Shown here in pieces: positions 56,583 to 64,000 of a DNA stretch of 64,000 nt. Below the pieces are notes generated by a model, which did not search any database, was not told the DNA's origin, and worked only from the letters and a program-made list of their open reading frames with translations. The stretch spans positions 1-64,000 of the forward strand of contig SUZG01000008.1 of NCBI GenBank assembly GCA_015060015.1, read 5' to 3'. The number at the start of each line of letters is the position of its first letter. Positions within the stretch are counted from its first letter, which is position 1. The DNA comes from Rikenellaceae bacterium (GTDB lineage Bacteria; Bacteroidota; Bacteroidia; Bacteroidales; Rikenellaceae). The translations under genes were made by a program, and so were the position numbers.

Positions 56583-57677
56583 CTATACGAAAGGATACTT
56601 CACCACCTCGGCTTTGAGCAGACGGTCGCGGATAACGACTGCTACAACAGTGCCTACGGCGGCATACTCCGCCTTCACGTAGCCGAGTGCGATACCCACC
56701 TTCAACATAGGCGACATAGTACCCGATGTGACGTGGCCAATCTCCTCGCCCTCCAAATTTGCAATCTTATACTCGTGGCGTGGAATGCCTCGGTCAATCA
56801 TCTTCAAGCCCACCAGCTTACGCTTCAAGCCCTCGGCCTTCTGCTGTGCGAGATATTCGCGGTCGATGAAGTCCTTACCTTCGACGAACTTCGTTACCCA
56901 GCCCAGGCCTGCCTCCAACGGAGATGTTGTGTCGTCAATGTCGTTACCATAGAGAGCAAAACCCTTTTCCAGACGCAAAGTGTCGCGAGCACCCAGACCG
57001 ATGTTCTTCAAGCCGAACTCCTCGCCGGCCTTCCACATAGCCTCCCAGATGGTGTCGGCATCGGCATTGTACATATAAATCTCGCAACCGCCTGAACCGG
57101 TGTAACCTGTGATAGAGAGTATAGCCTCGCAACCTGCCACCTTGGTCTGCTTGAAGGTGTAGTATGCCATATCCTCAACAGGCTCCTCGCACATCTTCTG
57201 CACGAGCTTCATCGCCAACGGACCCTGAATGGCCACCTGTGCGATATTGTCCGATGAGTTCTCCAACTCCTTGCCGGGTTCCATGCCGAACTTCTTGCCC
57301 GCATTGCAGATGTGTTGCCAATCCTTCTCGGTGTTGGCTGCATTGACGCAGAGCATATATTTCGTCTCGCTGAATCTGTAGATGAGTACATCGTCCACGA
57401 TACCGCCCTTGCCATTGGGCATTGTGGTATATTGCACCTTGCCATCAACGAGCTTCGATACGTCGTTCGATGCGATATACTGCAACAGGTCGAGTGCCTT
57501 CTCGCCCTTAACCCAAATTTCGCCCATGTGGCTGACATCAAATACGCCGCACTTCTCGCGTACGGTCATATGCTCGTCGTTGATGCCCGAGAACTCGATG
57601 GGCATATTATATCCTGCGAACTCGGCCATCTTGGCACCGGCAGCGATATGATACTTTGTGAATGCTGTGGTTTTCAT
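56583..57677 (-). CDS. gcvT: glycine cleavage system T protein (aminomethyltransferase)
   Basis: A 364-residue tetrahydrofolate-dependent aminomethyltransferase of the glycine cleavage system. Motifs are AGAKMAEFAGYNMPIEF, GVFDVSHMGEI (the catalytic Asp region), LCVNAANTEKDW, SITGYTGSGGCEIYM, GLGARDTLRLEKGFALYGNDID and GHVTSGTMSP. The other subunits (gcvH, gcvP) are not in the window, as is common in Bacteroidales where the genes are scattered. It lies 32 bases downstream of a large acetyltransferase-like gene and is likely co-transcribed. No glycine riboswitch was seen. Confidence 0.95.
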   Translation of the reverse strand: MKTTAFTKYHIAAGAKMAEFAGYNMPIEFSGINDEHMTVREKCGVFDVSHMGEIWVKGEKALDLLQYIASNDVSKLVDGKVQYTTMPNGKGGIVDDVLIYRFSETKYMLCVNAANTEKDWQHICNAGKKFGMEPGKELENSSDNIAQVAIQGPLAMKLVQKMCEEPVEDMAYYTFKQTKVAGCEAILSITGYTGSGGCEIYMYNADADTIWEAMWKAGEEFGLKNIGLGARDTLRLEKGFALYGNDIDDTTSPLEAGLGWVTKFVEGKDFIDREYLAQQKAEGLKRKLVGLKMIDRGIPRHEYKIANLEGEEIGHVTSGTMSPMLKVGIALGYVKAEYAAVGTVVAVVIRDRLLKAEVVKYPFV

Positions 57678-57709
57678 TTTTCTATGTAGTTTTTGGTTTC
57701 GGTTTATCT

Positions 57710-58918
57710 CTATTTCTCACTCTTCTTGATGCCCAATCGCGGACAGCGTGTGAATGGCTTCTCGCGGTCGAACAGATAGCGATATGTAGTGTGCATCTTG
57801 TGGCGTGTAGCACCGACATAGTTCTGAATCATACGGTTCATCACGGGGTTGAAGTCGCCAATCCACGCAAACTCTACGGTCTTGTACTTGACATTGGGGA
57901 CACAGAAATAGTTCTCGTAGATATATCGAATCATACCTGACTCCACGCCCTTGCCCTGAAATTCGGGTGTCACGGCGAAAATCATACCGAAGATGCGGTC
58001 GCACGACTTCCTGACCTTCAACTCCCACATCAGACGCAGCTTGTTCCAGAGGTTGAGGTTACCGTTGAACTTGCCGATGATGCGGTTGATGTCGGGAACC
58101 ATAATGAAGAACCCGACAGGCTCGTCGTTGAAGTATGTGAAGAAGATGATGTTCTCATCGACAATCGGTGCGAGCTTCTTGACAATCTCCTGTGCCTCCT
58201 CTTTCGGCATAGGCTTCACGCCCGTAAACAGCGACCACGCCTTGTTGTAGATGATGCGGAAATCTTCGGCCACCTCTTCCAGATTACGACCCTTGATGTT
58301 GGCAAAACTATATCCGGGGGTGTTCATCAGACGCTTTGCACGTTCGTAAATCGACTGGTTGATATCGTCGTCATATACTCGCCACAGGTAGGTGTTCTGG
58401 TTGAAGTAGTTCTGGAAACCATAGTTCTCAAACAACTCCTTGTAGTAGGGTGGGTTGTAGGGGTTGGCATAGAGTGGCTGGAACTCGTAACCCTCCACCA
58501 GCAGGCCCCACCACGAATCACGGGGACCAAAGTTCACAGGGCCGTCCATAGCCTCCATACCGCGACTTACCAGCCACATACGGGCTGCGTCAAAGAGTGT
58601 GTTGGCCAGCTCCTGGTCGTTTATAGCCTCAAAGAAGCCGCAACCGCCCGTAGGCTGCTCATAAGAGTAGGCGTGTTCGTTGTCGTAGAATGCAGCGATG
58701 CGGCCTACCACCTCGCCCTTGTCGTTGTATGCCACCCAGCGGATAGCCTCGCCATCGGCGTATAGCTTGTTGCGTGTGGGGTCGAATACCGCCTTGATGT
58801 CGCTGTCCATCGGACATACCCAATAGCGGTTGCCCTCGTAAAGTCGTTTGGGAAGGTCGATAAACTCTCTCTCCAAAGAGGCGTTGGTAACCTCTCGCAA
58901 AGTATATTTACTGCTCAT
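57710..58918 (-). CDS. large GNAT-like protein, unknown substrate
   Basis: A 402-residue cytoplasmic protein of a Bacteroidetes-conserved GNAT-fold family. The N-terminal half has FIDLPKRLYEGNRYWVCPMDSD and a conserved core VNFGPRDSWWGLLVEGYEFQPLYANPYNPPYY. The C-terminal half resembles a degenerate acyl-CoA-binding region, FAVTPEFQGKGVESGMIRYIYEN. Relatives are usually annotated only as hypothetical or N-acetyltransferase proteins. No signal peptide or membrane segment is seen. A -7 box lies about 40 bases upstream and gcvT follows. Confidence 0.75.
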   Translation of the reverse strand: MSSKYTLREVTNASLEREFIDLPKRLYEGNRYWVCPMDSDIKAVFDPTRNKLYADGEAIRWVAYNDKGEVVGRIAAFYDNEHAYSYEQPTGGCGFFEAINDQELANTLFDAARMWLVSRGMEAMDGPVNFGPRDSWWGLLVEGYEFQPLYANPYNPPYYKELFENYGFQNYFNQNTYLWRVYDDDINQSIYERAKRLMNTPGYSFANIKGRNLEEVAEDFRIIYNKAWSLFTGVKPMPKEEAQEIVKKLAPIVDENIIFFTYFNDEPVGFFIMVPDINRIIGKFNGNLNLWNKLRLMWELKVRKSCDRIFGMIFAVTPEFQGKGVESGMIRYIYENYFCVPNVKYKTVEFAWIGDFNPVMNRMIQNYVGATRHKMHTTYRYLFDREKPFTRCPRLGIKKSEK

Positions 58919-58959
58919 ATATCGATTGTGATTTAGTCAAATCAACATTATCCATCTTT

Positions 58960-58967
58960 CAAAGATA
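58960..58967 (-). promoter_or_regulatory. -7 box (TATCTTTG) of the GNAT-like/gcvT unit
   Basis: A perfect TAnnTTTG box on the minus strand, about 42 bases before the start; no TTG at the usual spacing. Confidence 0.5.
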
Positions 58968-59046
58968 CAAAAAAAATATAAAAGATGGTGCGAAAAGAGT
59001 TTTTCTTGTGATTTTTTCTTGAATGATGTCCCCCGAAAACAACAAA

Positions 59047-59074
59047 CGAGGCTATCCTTGTGTGGATAACCTCG
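59047..59074 (-). terminator. terminator of the Cys/Lys-rich secreted protein gene
   Basis: CGAGG-x-TATCC pairs with GGATA-x-CCTCG around a 6-base loop, with TTTGTTGTTTT following on the minus strand. Confidence 0.7.
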
Positions 59075-59110
59075 CCGAGTACTTATCTGAAAAAAATCCT
59101 GTGATGGCAA

Positions 59111-59779
59111 CTATTTCTTATCGGTCGCACCCTCCGAATAGTGGTAGGCGTGCTTGTTGCGATGCTGGTCCTCTACTGCCGGCAGACCCTCGGTCAGCTC
59201 AACCGCAACTCTGCGTTCGGGGCGAACTCTCTCGCCTGCTGTGCCGCGAGTGTCAGCACCCTTGTCGCTGCCCTTGCCTTTTTGGCTGCCCTTTCGGCAC
59301 TTGTCGCACTTCTTGCCGTTTTTACACTTCTTGCCTTTGCACTTCTTGTCACAAGTTGCCTTGTCGCAAGTGGCCTTGTCGCAAGCATTGCCGCCCTTCT
59401 TGTCGCACTGATCGCCCCACTGTGGCATATCCCTGCGGGGTGGGAACTTCTTAAAGCGGGGAGGATTCTGCATCTGCACAAACTTCTCGTACTGTGACTC
59501 GTTGAGTATGCCCTTCATATCGGCTGCCATCTGCTCCTTCTCGGCCTTCATCTGCTGCATACGCTGAACATCCTTCTCGGCCTGTGCAAGACAGAGCTTA
59601 TATACCTTGTCATACTGCTTGTCACCGAGCAGAAGCTGCTGACGCAATCTCTCGGCTTTACGCTTTGCAATCTGCTCTACGGTAGGCATCTCACGCTTTG
59701 GAGCCTCCGGTGTCTGCTGTGCAAATGCTGTCACACTGAACAGAAGAGCAGTGATTGTGATGATAATTGACTTTTTCAT
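59111..59779 (-). CDS. secreted DUF4890-like protein with Cys/Lys-rich tail
   Basis: A 222-residue exported protein. The signal peptide (1-20, ending TAFAQ) is followed by a helical region (about 30-105) that resembles the Spy/DUF4890 helical fold (QIAKRKAERLRQQLLLGDKQYDKVYKLC, MKGILNESQYEKFVQMQ). Residues about 125-165 hold a Cys/Lys-rich run with about ten cysteines (CDKATCDKATCDKKCKGKKC and beyond), which could bind metal ions. The last 55 residues are charged and lack cysteine. Spy-like proteins respond to envelope or metal stress, so a metal-linked role is plausible but unproven. The Cys-rich part is built from a short DNA repeat and may vary in length. Confidence 0.7.
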   Translation of the reverse strand: MKKSIIITITALLFSVTAFAQQTPEAPKREMPTVEQIAKRKAERLRQQLLLGDKQYDKVYKLCLAQAEKDVQRMQQMKAEKEQMAADMKGILNESQYEKFVQMQNPPRFKKFPPRRDMPQWGDQCDKKGGNACDKATCDKATCDKKCKGKKCKNGKKCDKCRKGSQKGKGSDKGADTRGTAGERVRPERRVAVELTEGLPAVEDQHRNKHAYHYSEGATDKK

Positions 59780-59835
59780 AATAGTATAGTTTTAAGTTTA
59801 TGACTCTATGCGATAGTTCGCATCTTCGTTTGGTA

Positions 59836-59843
59836 CAAAGTTA
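59836..59843 (-). promoter_or_regulatory. -7 box (TAACTTTG) of the Cys/Lys-rich protein gene
   Basis: A perfect TAnnTTTG box on the minus strand, 57 bases before the start. Confidence 0.5.
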
Positions 59844-59976
59844 GGGCCATTTGCCTCAAAGTGATACCACCCAAGGGGGTAAACAACCATTTTTGGCGAG
59901 TGAACTCGCCTGAAAAAGCGTTGAAGCGACAATGTTTTTTTCTCGGCGGGTCGTTTTTCCACCTCTCGGCGAAAAG

Positions 59977-60741
59977 TTATCTCTCCTTTTTCCGCCCTAC
60001 AAGGTTCATCACACCATCGATAAAGGTCATCGGGTGTGTGGGTGCTCCGGGTAGCCATAAATCGACCTTGTGGCTCTCCAGCCATCGGCGGTCAATAGCT
60101 CGGCTCTCGGCAAACAGACCTCCCGAGCAGGCCTCCGAGCCGCACATCATCAGCACCTTGGGCGAGGGTACGGCATCGTAACAAATCTGCAACGGCTCGG
60201 CCATAGCTTTCGATATGGGACCCGTTACAACCACTCCGTCGGCGTGACGCGGCGAGGCGGTGAACTCCACACCATAGCGGCCGAAGTCGAAATTGACATT
60301 GCCCGTAGCGTTTAGCTCCATCTCTACCGAGTTGTCGCCACCGGCCGACACCTGACGCAGTTTGAGTGCCCGGCCAAAGAGTCGGGGTATATCCTCGCGT
60401 ACGTTCTCGTGGTGGAACGCCACCTGCTTGTCGCCCGGCTTTACAACCAACGCCTCACGCGATGTTGATGCTATGTGGTAGTCGTTTGTAAAGCGTATGT
60501 TGCGAGGGGCTCGCAGGGCACACTCGCCGCAGAACATACAGCGGCCCAAGTCCAGCGTGAAAGGCTCTGCGGAGAGGGCCTTCGTAGGGCATAGTGCTGC
60601 CGCTGCACGCACATCTTCCATGTTGTCGGTGGGCGTCAGTTCGGGGCGTCCGCGAAACTCTTCGCTTAGCTCGACCTTGTTCAGGTCGGGTATGTATTGC
60701 CAGCCGTGGCTGTGCAGAACTTTTATCTTTGGAAATATCAT
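59977..60741 (-). CDS. ferredoxin/NuoB-like small subunit of a hydrogenase-4-like complex
   Basis: A 254-residue cytoplasmic subunit joining a ferredoxin-like part (about 35-90) to a NuoB/HyfI-like part (about 125-250). The ferredoxin part keeps Cys51 (CPTKAL) and Cys68, 71 and 74 (CMFCGEC), which are exactly the four ligands of one [4Fe-4S] cluster; the other four of a two-cluster ferredoxin are gone. In the NuoB-like part the SPRHADGVVVTGP signature is kept. However, the CxxC that should bind the proximal cluster reads Asp136-x-x-Val139 and the PGCPP motif reads PGAPT (Ala233). That cluster is probably absent. It is the last gene of the operon with the large subunit and two membrane subunits. 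Confidence 0.82.
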   Translation of the reverse strand: MIFPKIKVLHSHGWQYIPDLNKVELSEEFRGRPELTPTDNMEDVRAAAALCPTKALSAEPFTLDLGRCMFCGECALRAPRNIRFTNDYHIASTSREALVVKPGDKQVAFHHENVREDIPRLFGRALKLRQVSAGGDNSVEMELNATGNVNFDFGRYGVEFTASPRHADGVVVTGPISKAMAEPLQICYDAVPSPKVLMMCGSEACSGGLFAESRAIDRRWLESHKVDLWLPGAPTHPMTFIDGVMNLVGRKKER

Positions 60742-60765
60742 AAGCAGTACCTTGTTTTTCTGATT

Positions 60766-62280
60766 TTACAGGTCGTATCCGCAATACGAGAGGTTGAAAC
60801 TCTTGTTGCAGATAGGGAAATCGGAGATACCCTCACCGCGAACAGCCAACGCCAATGCCAGCCAGTTGTGCAGGCTGGGGTCTTTGACCTTGTAGGTCGC
60901 GATTTTACCCTCGCTGTTGGTTATGGCAACGTGGCATATCTCGCCTCGCCAGCCCTCCACAAGCGAGAAGGCGAGAGAGTCGGGTGCGAGTGCCGCTTCA
61001 TAGTCGGGGCGTGGCATACTCTCTGTGGGTGTATAGCCCTCCAACAACTCTCTAATATACTTTGCCGATTGCAACACCTCGTTGCAACGCACCGTGAGTC
61101 GTGACATCACATCTCCCTGGCGCTTGATGATGCTCTCGTGCCTGATTCTCCCGGTGAAGACTCCGTAGGGGTGCGATGTGCGTATGTCGCGGGATAGACC
61201 GCTGGCACGAGCTGCCATACCTACTCCGCCTATACGCTGCATATCACTCTTTGCCACTATGCCGCACTGCTCGAAGCGGGCCAAAAGAGTGGGAGAGCTC
61301 TTTATATCCTCCTTGACTTCGTCGTAACGGCGGGCAATCTCCTCCACGTTTTTCAGAATCATATCACGCTTTGCCGCTGTCAGGGGTTTGTTGCTGCCCG
61401 AAGGGCGGATAAGTCCCTTGCCGAAGCGGTTGCCGCACCACGCCTGCGTGGTGTTGATGGTCATCGTACGCAGAGCCTCGCAAGCCACCTGTCCGAGCTG
61501 ATAGCCTACATCGGTGGACAGGGCTCCCGTATCGGCGATGTGCAGAGCCATACGTTCCAGCTCCAATGCTACGGCACGTTCCGTTTCAAGAGCCTCCGAA
61601 GGAGTCTTGCCACATAGCTTCTCTACGGTGTGGGCAAAGGTCGTAGCGTGCGATACGGCACTGTCGCCGGCGATGCTCTCGGCCAGAAGTGTCTGTCGCA
61701 AGCGGTTGTCGGTTGCCGAGAACTCCTGCTCCACGCCTCGGTGCTGATAGCCGAGGGCTATTTCAAGGTGCAGAACACTCTCGCCGTTGCAGACAAAACG
61801 GAACGCACCCGGCTCGATGATGCCGGCGTGTATGGGGCCCACATTCACCTCGTGCAGCGAGTCGCCCTCAATCGAGTAGAAGGGATAGGTGTCGATGGTG
61901 GAGTTGCGGTTGCGTATGTCGAACGAGAAACGCAGAGGCTTATTCCACGGCATAGAGTCAAACTCCACGTTGTAGAGCTCCGTAATCTCTCTCTCGAAGA
62001 TGTGCATTGCGGGGTGCAGGGCCGTGAGTGACGGCAACGCCACATCGTCGTAATACTCCATAGCAAACGATGCCAGCATAGCCTTATGCTCCGCATCATC
62101 CAGCACGATGATATAGAATCGCAGGCGGTTCTGTTCGGGCGTGGCGAAGTAGTGTGCTACGTGGTAGCGTTCCTGTGCCAGACGCACCTTCAAATCTTCG
62201 TAGAGTGCAGCATACTCCACCTGGGGAATATCTTGCAGACGAATGGCCGATGTGAGATTATCTACTATATGGTAGTTCAT
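60766..62280 (-). CDS. NuoC/NuoD-fused large subunit (HyfG/HycE-like) without Ni-Fe ligands
   Basis: A 504-residue cytoplasmic subunit. A NuoC-like domain (about 1-120, with HPAMHIFEREITELYNVEF) is fused to a NuoD/hydrogenase large-subunit domain (IHAGIIEPGAFRF, LGYQHRGVEQEF, FGKGLIRPSG, GGVGMAARASGL). This fused order is typical of hydrogenase-3/4 (HycE/HyfG). The N-terminal nickel-binding motif, usually CGxC, reads AGDS (204-207), and the C-terminal DPCxxC reads NLSYCG. So no [NiFe] site can form. This matches energy-converting-hydrogenase-related (Ehr) complexes. The reaction is unknown. Confidence 0.85.
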   Translation of the reverse strand: MNYHIVDNLTSAIRLQDIPQVEYAALYEDLKVRLAQERYHVAHYFATPEQNRLRFYIIVLDDAEHKAMLASFAMEYYDDVALPSLTALHPAMHIFEREITELYNVEFDSMPWNKPLRFSFDIRNRNSTIDTYPFYSIEGDSLHEVNVGPIHAGIIEPGAFRFVCNGESVLHLEIALGYQHRGVEQEFSATDNRLRQTLLAESIAGDSAVSHATTFAHTVEKLCGKTPSEALETERAVALELERMALHIADTGALSTDVGYQLGQVACEALRTMTINTTQAWCGNRFGKGLIRPSGSNKPLTAAKRDMILKNVEEIARRYDEVKEDIKSSPTLLARFEQCGIVAKSDMQRIGGVGMAARASGLSRDIRTSHPYGVFTGRIRHESIIKRQGDVMSRLTVRCNEVLQSAKYIRELLEGYTPTESMPRPDYEAALAPDSLAFSLVEGWRGEICHVAITNSEGKIATYKVKDPSLHNWLALALAVRGEGISDFPICNKSFNLSYCGYDL

Positions 62281-62282
62281 AA

Positions 62283-63686
62283 CTAAAATATTGCAATTTT
62301 ATCGATTAACGCCACGAGTGACTGCGGCTGCCACAAACCCAGAACGATTGCTCCCAGAAGCAGAACGAAGGCACTGTACGAGAGGCGGCGGTTGATGTTC
62401 GAGAGGTGCAGCTCATCCTGATTGGGGTGGTAGCAGAGGCGAATCATACGCTGACACACCGAGTAGATGACGATGCAGAGCAGCAGCAGAATGATTGCTG
62501 CGAGCCACCAGCCGCCCGAAGTGATGGTCTGCGAGAGAATCATCAACTCCGACACGAAGAGTGGCGATGGCGGGAATGCTAAAACCATAACGATACCGGC
62601 AATGATACCTATGGCACCCACCTTGTTGATGTTGATGTAGTCGCCGATGCGGTTGATGCGGTAGCCGTTGTAAATCTGACGCACGACAGCAATTTGCAGG
62701 AACAGGCTGCTCTTGATAAGGGTGTGGCAGATGACGTGGAACAGAGCCGCCCATACACCTATGCCGCCTATACCAAGACCTATGGCAACGATGCCCATAT
62801 TCTCGACCGTAGAGTACGAGAGGAATCGTTTGTAGTTGTTCGTGCGACGCAGAAACAGAGCACCAACTATAAGGCTCATCACTCCGATAATAATCATAAC
62901 GTGGCGAATCCATTCAAAAACCTCGGTCTCGGCAAACAGTCTGTACACGCGGAAGATAGCTAGAAAACCGGCATTGACCAGACCCGTAGAGAGCAGAGCC
63001 GAAGCGGGTGCCGGAGCTGCGAAGTTGGCATCCACACCGATAGTGTAGAGAGGGAAAATCTCCATCTTACAGCTGTATCCCGTGAGGATAAGCAGGAATG
63101 CTACCTTCAAATAGAGAGGATTGCCCTGCGTAATGAGGGCCTGCATATCTTCGTAGTTGAGTGAGTTGTTCGATGCAGCGGCACTCAACAGCAAAATGCC
63201 AAGATAGGCAATGGCGATACCCGTAGAACATACAAACAGATACTTCCACGTCGCTTCAAGGGTCTGCTCCGAGTGACGGTGGTAGAGGATACCGGCACTG
63301 CACAGCGTGGTTGTCTCCAACAAAATCCACGTAACGGCTATATTGTTGGCGAAATATACGCCCGTGATGGCCGTTATGAGCAGCATCAGCAGGGCAAAGT
63401 ATTTGCGATAGTTGCGGAAATCGTCATCTTTGAGATACTCCTGCGAGTGAATAAGCACAAACCCTCCCACGATGACAAGCAGCATGTAGAGGAGTGAGCC
63501 GGCGGCATCAAATGTGAAGAACACACCCGAAGTCGAGAGATAGTTTCCGCCAAAGAGCAATCGGCCTGCAAAGAGCAGGTGCGAAGCGATATAGAGTCCG
63601 CAGAGCAGATGCACTTCGCGGCGTGAACGCACGAAGAAGGCACAGGCTCCGATTGCCAACCATAATATGAAATAGAGATATATCAT
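62283..63686 (-). CDS. proton-translocating membrane subunit (HyfF/NuoN-like)
   Basis: A 467-residue inner-membrane protein of the Mrp-antiporter/NuoN family with about 13-14 hydrophobic helices. Landmarks are the conserved Glu in AVTWILLETTTLCSAG, LLILTGYSCKMEIFPLYTIGVDANFAAPAPASALLSTGLVNAG (the key lysine and proton-channel helices) and FLSYSTVENMGIVAIGLGIGG. The length and the shared operon place it as the HyfF-like pump. Its stop is 2 bases before the large-subunit start and its start 5 bases after the HyfE-like gene. Confidence 0.88.
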   Translation of the reverse strand: MIYLYFILWLAIGACAFFVRSRREVHLLCGLYIASHLLFAGRLLFGGNYLSTSGVFFTFDAAGSLLYMLLVIVGGFVLIHSQEYLKDDDFRNYRKYFALLMLLITAITGVYFANNIAVTWILLETTTLCSAGILYHRHSEQTLEATWKYLFVCSTGIAIAYLGILLLSAAASNNSLNYEDMQALITQGNPLYLKVAFLLILTGYSCKMEIFPLYTIGVDANFAAPAPASALLSTGLVNAGFLAIFRVYRLFAETEVFEWIRHVMIIIGVMSLIVGALFLRRTNNYKRFLSYSTVENMGIVAIGLGIGGIGVWAALFHVICHTLIKSSLFLQIAVVRQIYNGYRINRIGDYININKVGAIGIIAGIVMVLAFPPSPLFVSELMILSQTITSGGWWLAAIILLLLCIVIYSVCQRMIRLCYHPNQDELHLSNINRRLSYSAFVLLLGAIVLGLWQPQSLVALIDKIAIF

Positions 63687-63691
63687 CGGTG

Positions 63692-64000
63692 TTAATCTTT
63701 TACGTGGGTTAGAGAATCGCTGTCGTCGGTGTGAATCTGGTGGTCCACCTTGGTCATAAACATACCGAGCATCAATACCGAAATAAGGATATCGAGCATA
63801 ATGGCGGTGTTAATCAGGATGGGCATCTCAACGCCGATGGCCATAGAGAAGAGGAATACTCCGTTCTCGATTACAAGGAAGCCGACCATGTGGGTAAAGA
63901 TGCGTGAACGCAATACGATGAGTATCAGACCACTCAACAGGGCATACAGAGCCACTCCGAAGAATATCATATGTGTCGAGGAGTCGGCTACGAAATATGT
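63692..64000 (-). CDS. HyfE-like membrane subunit, N-terminus beyond the window
   Basis: A membrane subunit of the HyfE/MrpC-NuoK-like group. The frame stays open to the right edge (upstream residues YFVADSSTH precede an internal Met at 63970), so the true start lies outside and the gene should reach about 200 residues. Visible are the helix GVALYALLSGLILIVLRSR, the FLVIENGVFLFSMAI segment, typical of NuoK-like subunits with its conserved Glu, and the last helix IMLDILISVLMLGMFMTKV, then a soluble tail. It is the first visible gene of the operon. Confidence 0.85.
   Translation of the reverse strand, partial: TYFVADSSTHMIFFGVALYALLSGLILIVLRSRIFTHMVGFLVIENGVFLFSMAIGVEMPILINTAIMLDILISVLMLGMFMTKVDHQIHTDDSDSLTHVKD

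Noticed and set aside
56678..57677. Possible glycine riboswitch for gcvT
   Set aside because: No glycine aptamer blocks are present in the 32-base gap upstream of gcvT or before the preceding gene.
59111..59279. Frameshift at the end of the Cys/Lys-rich protein, since the last 55 residues change character
   Set aside because: No alternative frame continues the Cys/Lys pattern, and a hairpin terminator follows the stop at a normal distance. The tail is unusual but not shown to be broken.

Overview
The window reads as a chromosomal segment of a gut-type Bacteroidales, most probably Alistipes or a close Rikenellaceae relative. This rests on Bacteroidetes promoters (a TAnnTTTG -7 box, often with TTG 19-20 bases upstream), many secreted or lipoprotein products with short MKR/MKK signal peptides, SusC/BtuB-type uptake genes, glycoside hydrolases, BspA-type leucine-rich repeats and a DUF3078 barrel. 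The genus is an inference. No rRNA, tRNA or CRISPR array was seen.

Layout. 0-10 kb: the end of an IS30-type element, a GH78 rhamnosidase, an AT-rich patch with a structured-RNA candidate and two small orphan genes, a GH2 beta-galactosidase with a secreted endonuclease/phosphatase-fold enzyme, and a YeiH-type exporter. 10-17 kb: a XerD recombinase and a 1964-residue collagen-like/leucine-rich-repeat surface lipoprotein. 17-25.6 kb: housekeeping genes (prmA, cvpA, rsgA, trmH-like, aminotransferase, nfo), a WbqC-like gene and a GH2 protein whose catalytic glutamates look replaced. 25.7-33.2 kb: DUF3078 barrel, S41 protease with two small membrane genes, MscS channel, deoC, then a second copy of the structured-RNA candidate before a small outer-membrane protein. 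33-41 kb: OmpA/TPR lipoprotein, pnp, rpsO, apbE, a lipid kinase and an AraC regulator. 41-48 kb: a possible operon of tatA, tatC, sugar isomerase, Gfo/Idh oxidoreductase and a DUF1080 lipoprotein, then a DPP4-like peptidase. 48-53.8 kb: a cobalamin-riboswitch-controlled corrinoid uptake operon (DUF4465 lipoprotein, second lipoprotein, BtuG-like propeller, BtuB-like receptor). 53.8-59.8 kb: prfA, dusB, gcvT and acetyltransferases. 60-64 kb: an operon cut by the window end that encodes a hydrogenase-4/complex-I-like membrane complex.

Most interesting points. (1) Two about 250-base leaders, at 3.0-3.3 kb and 32.3-32.5 kb, share promoter type, length, conserved blocks and distance to the next gene. 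They fold into the same long hairpin with several compensatory base changes, yet precede unrelated genes. This is the best candidate here for an undescribed RNA element. (2) The terminal operon resembles group-4 hydrogenases, but its large subunit lacks the nickel-iron cysteines and its small subunit lacks most proximal-cluster cysteines, so it looks like an energy-converting-hydrogenase-related complex with an unknown reaction. (3) A secreted GH2 protein appears to have lost both catalytic glutamates. (4) The giant lipoprotein carries four near-identical collagen-containing modules of about 740 bp.
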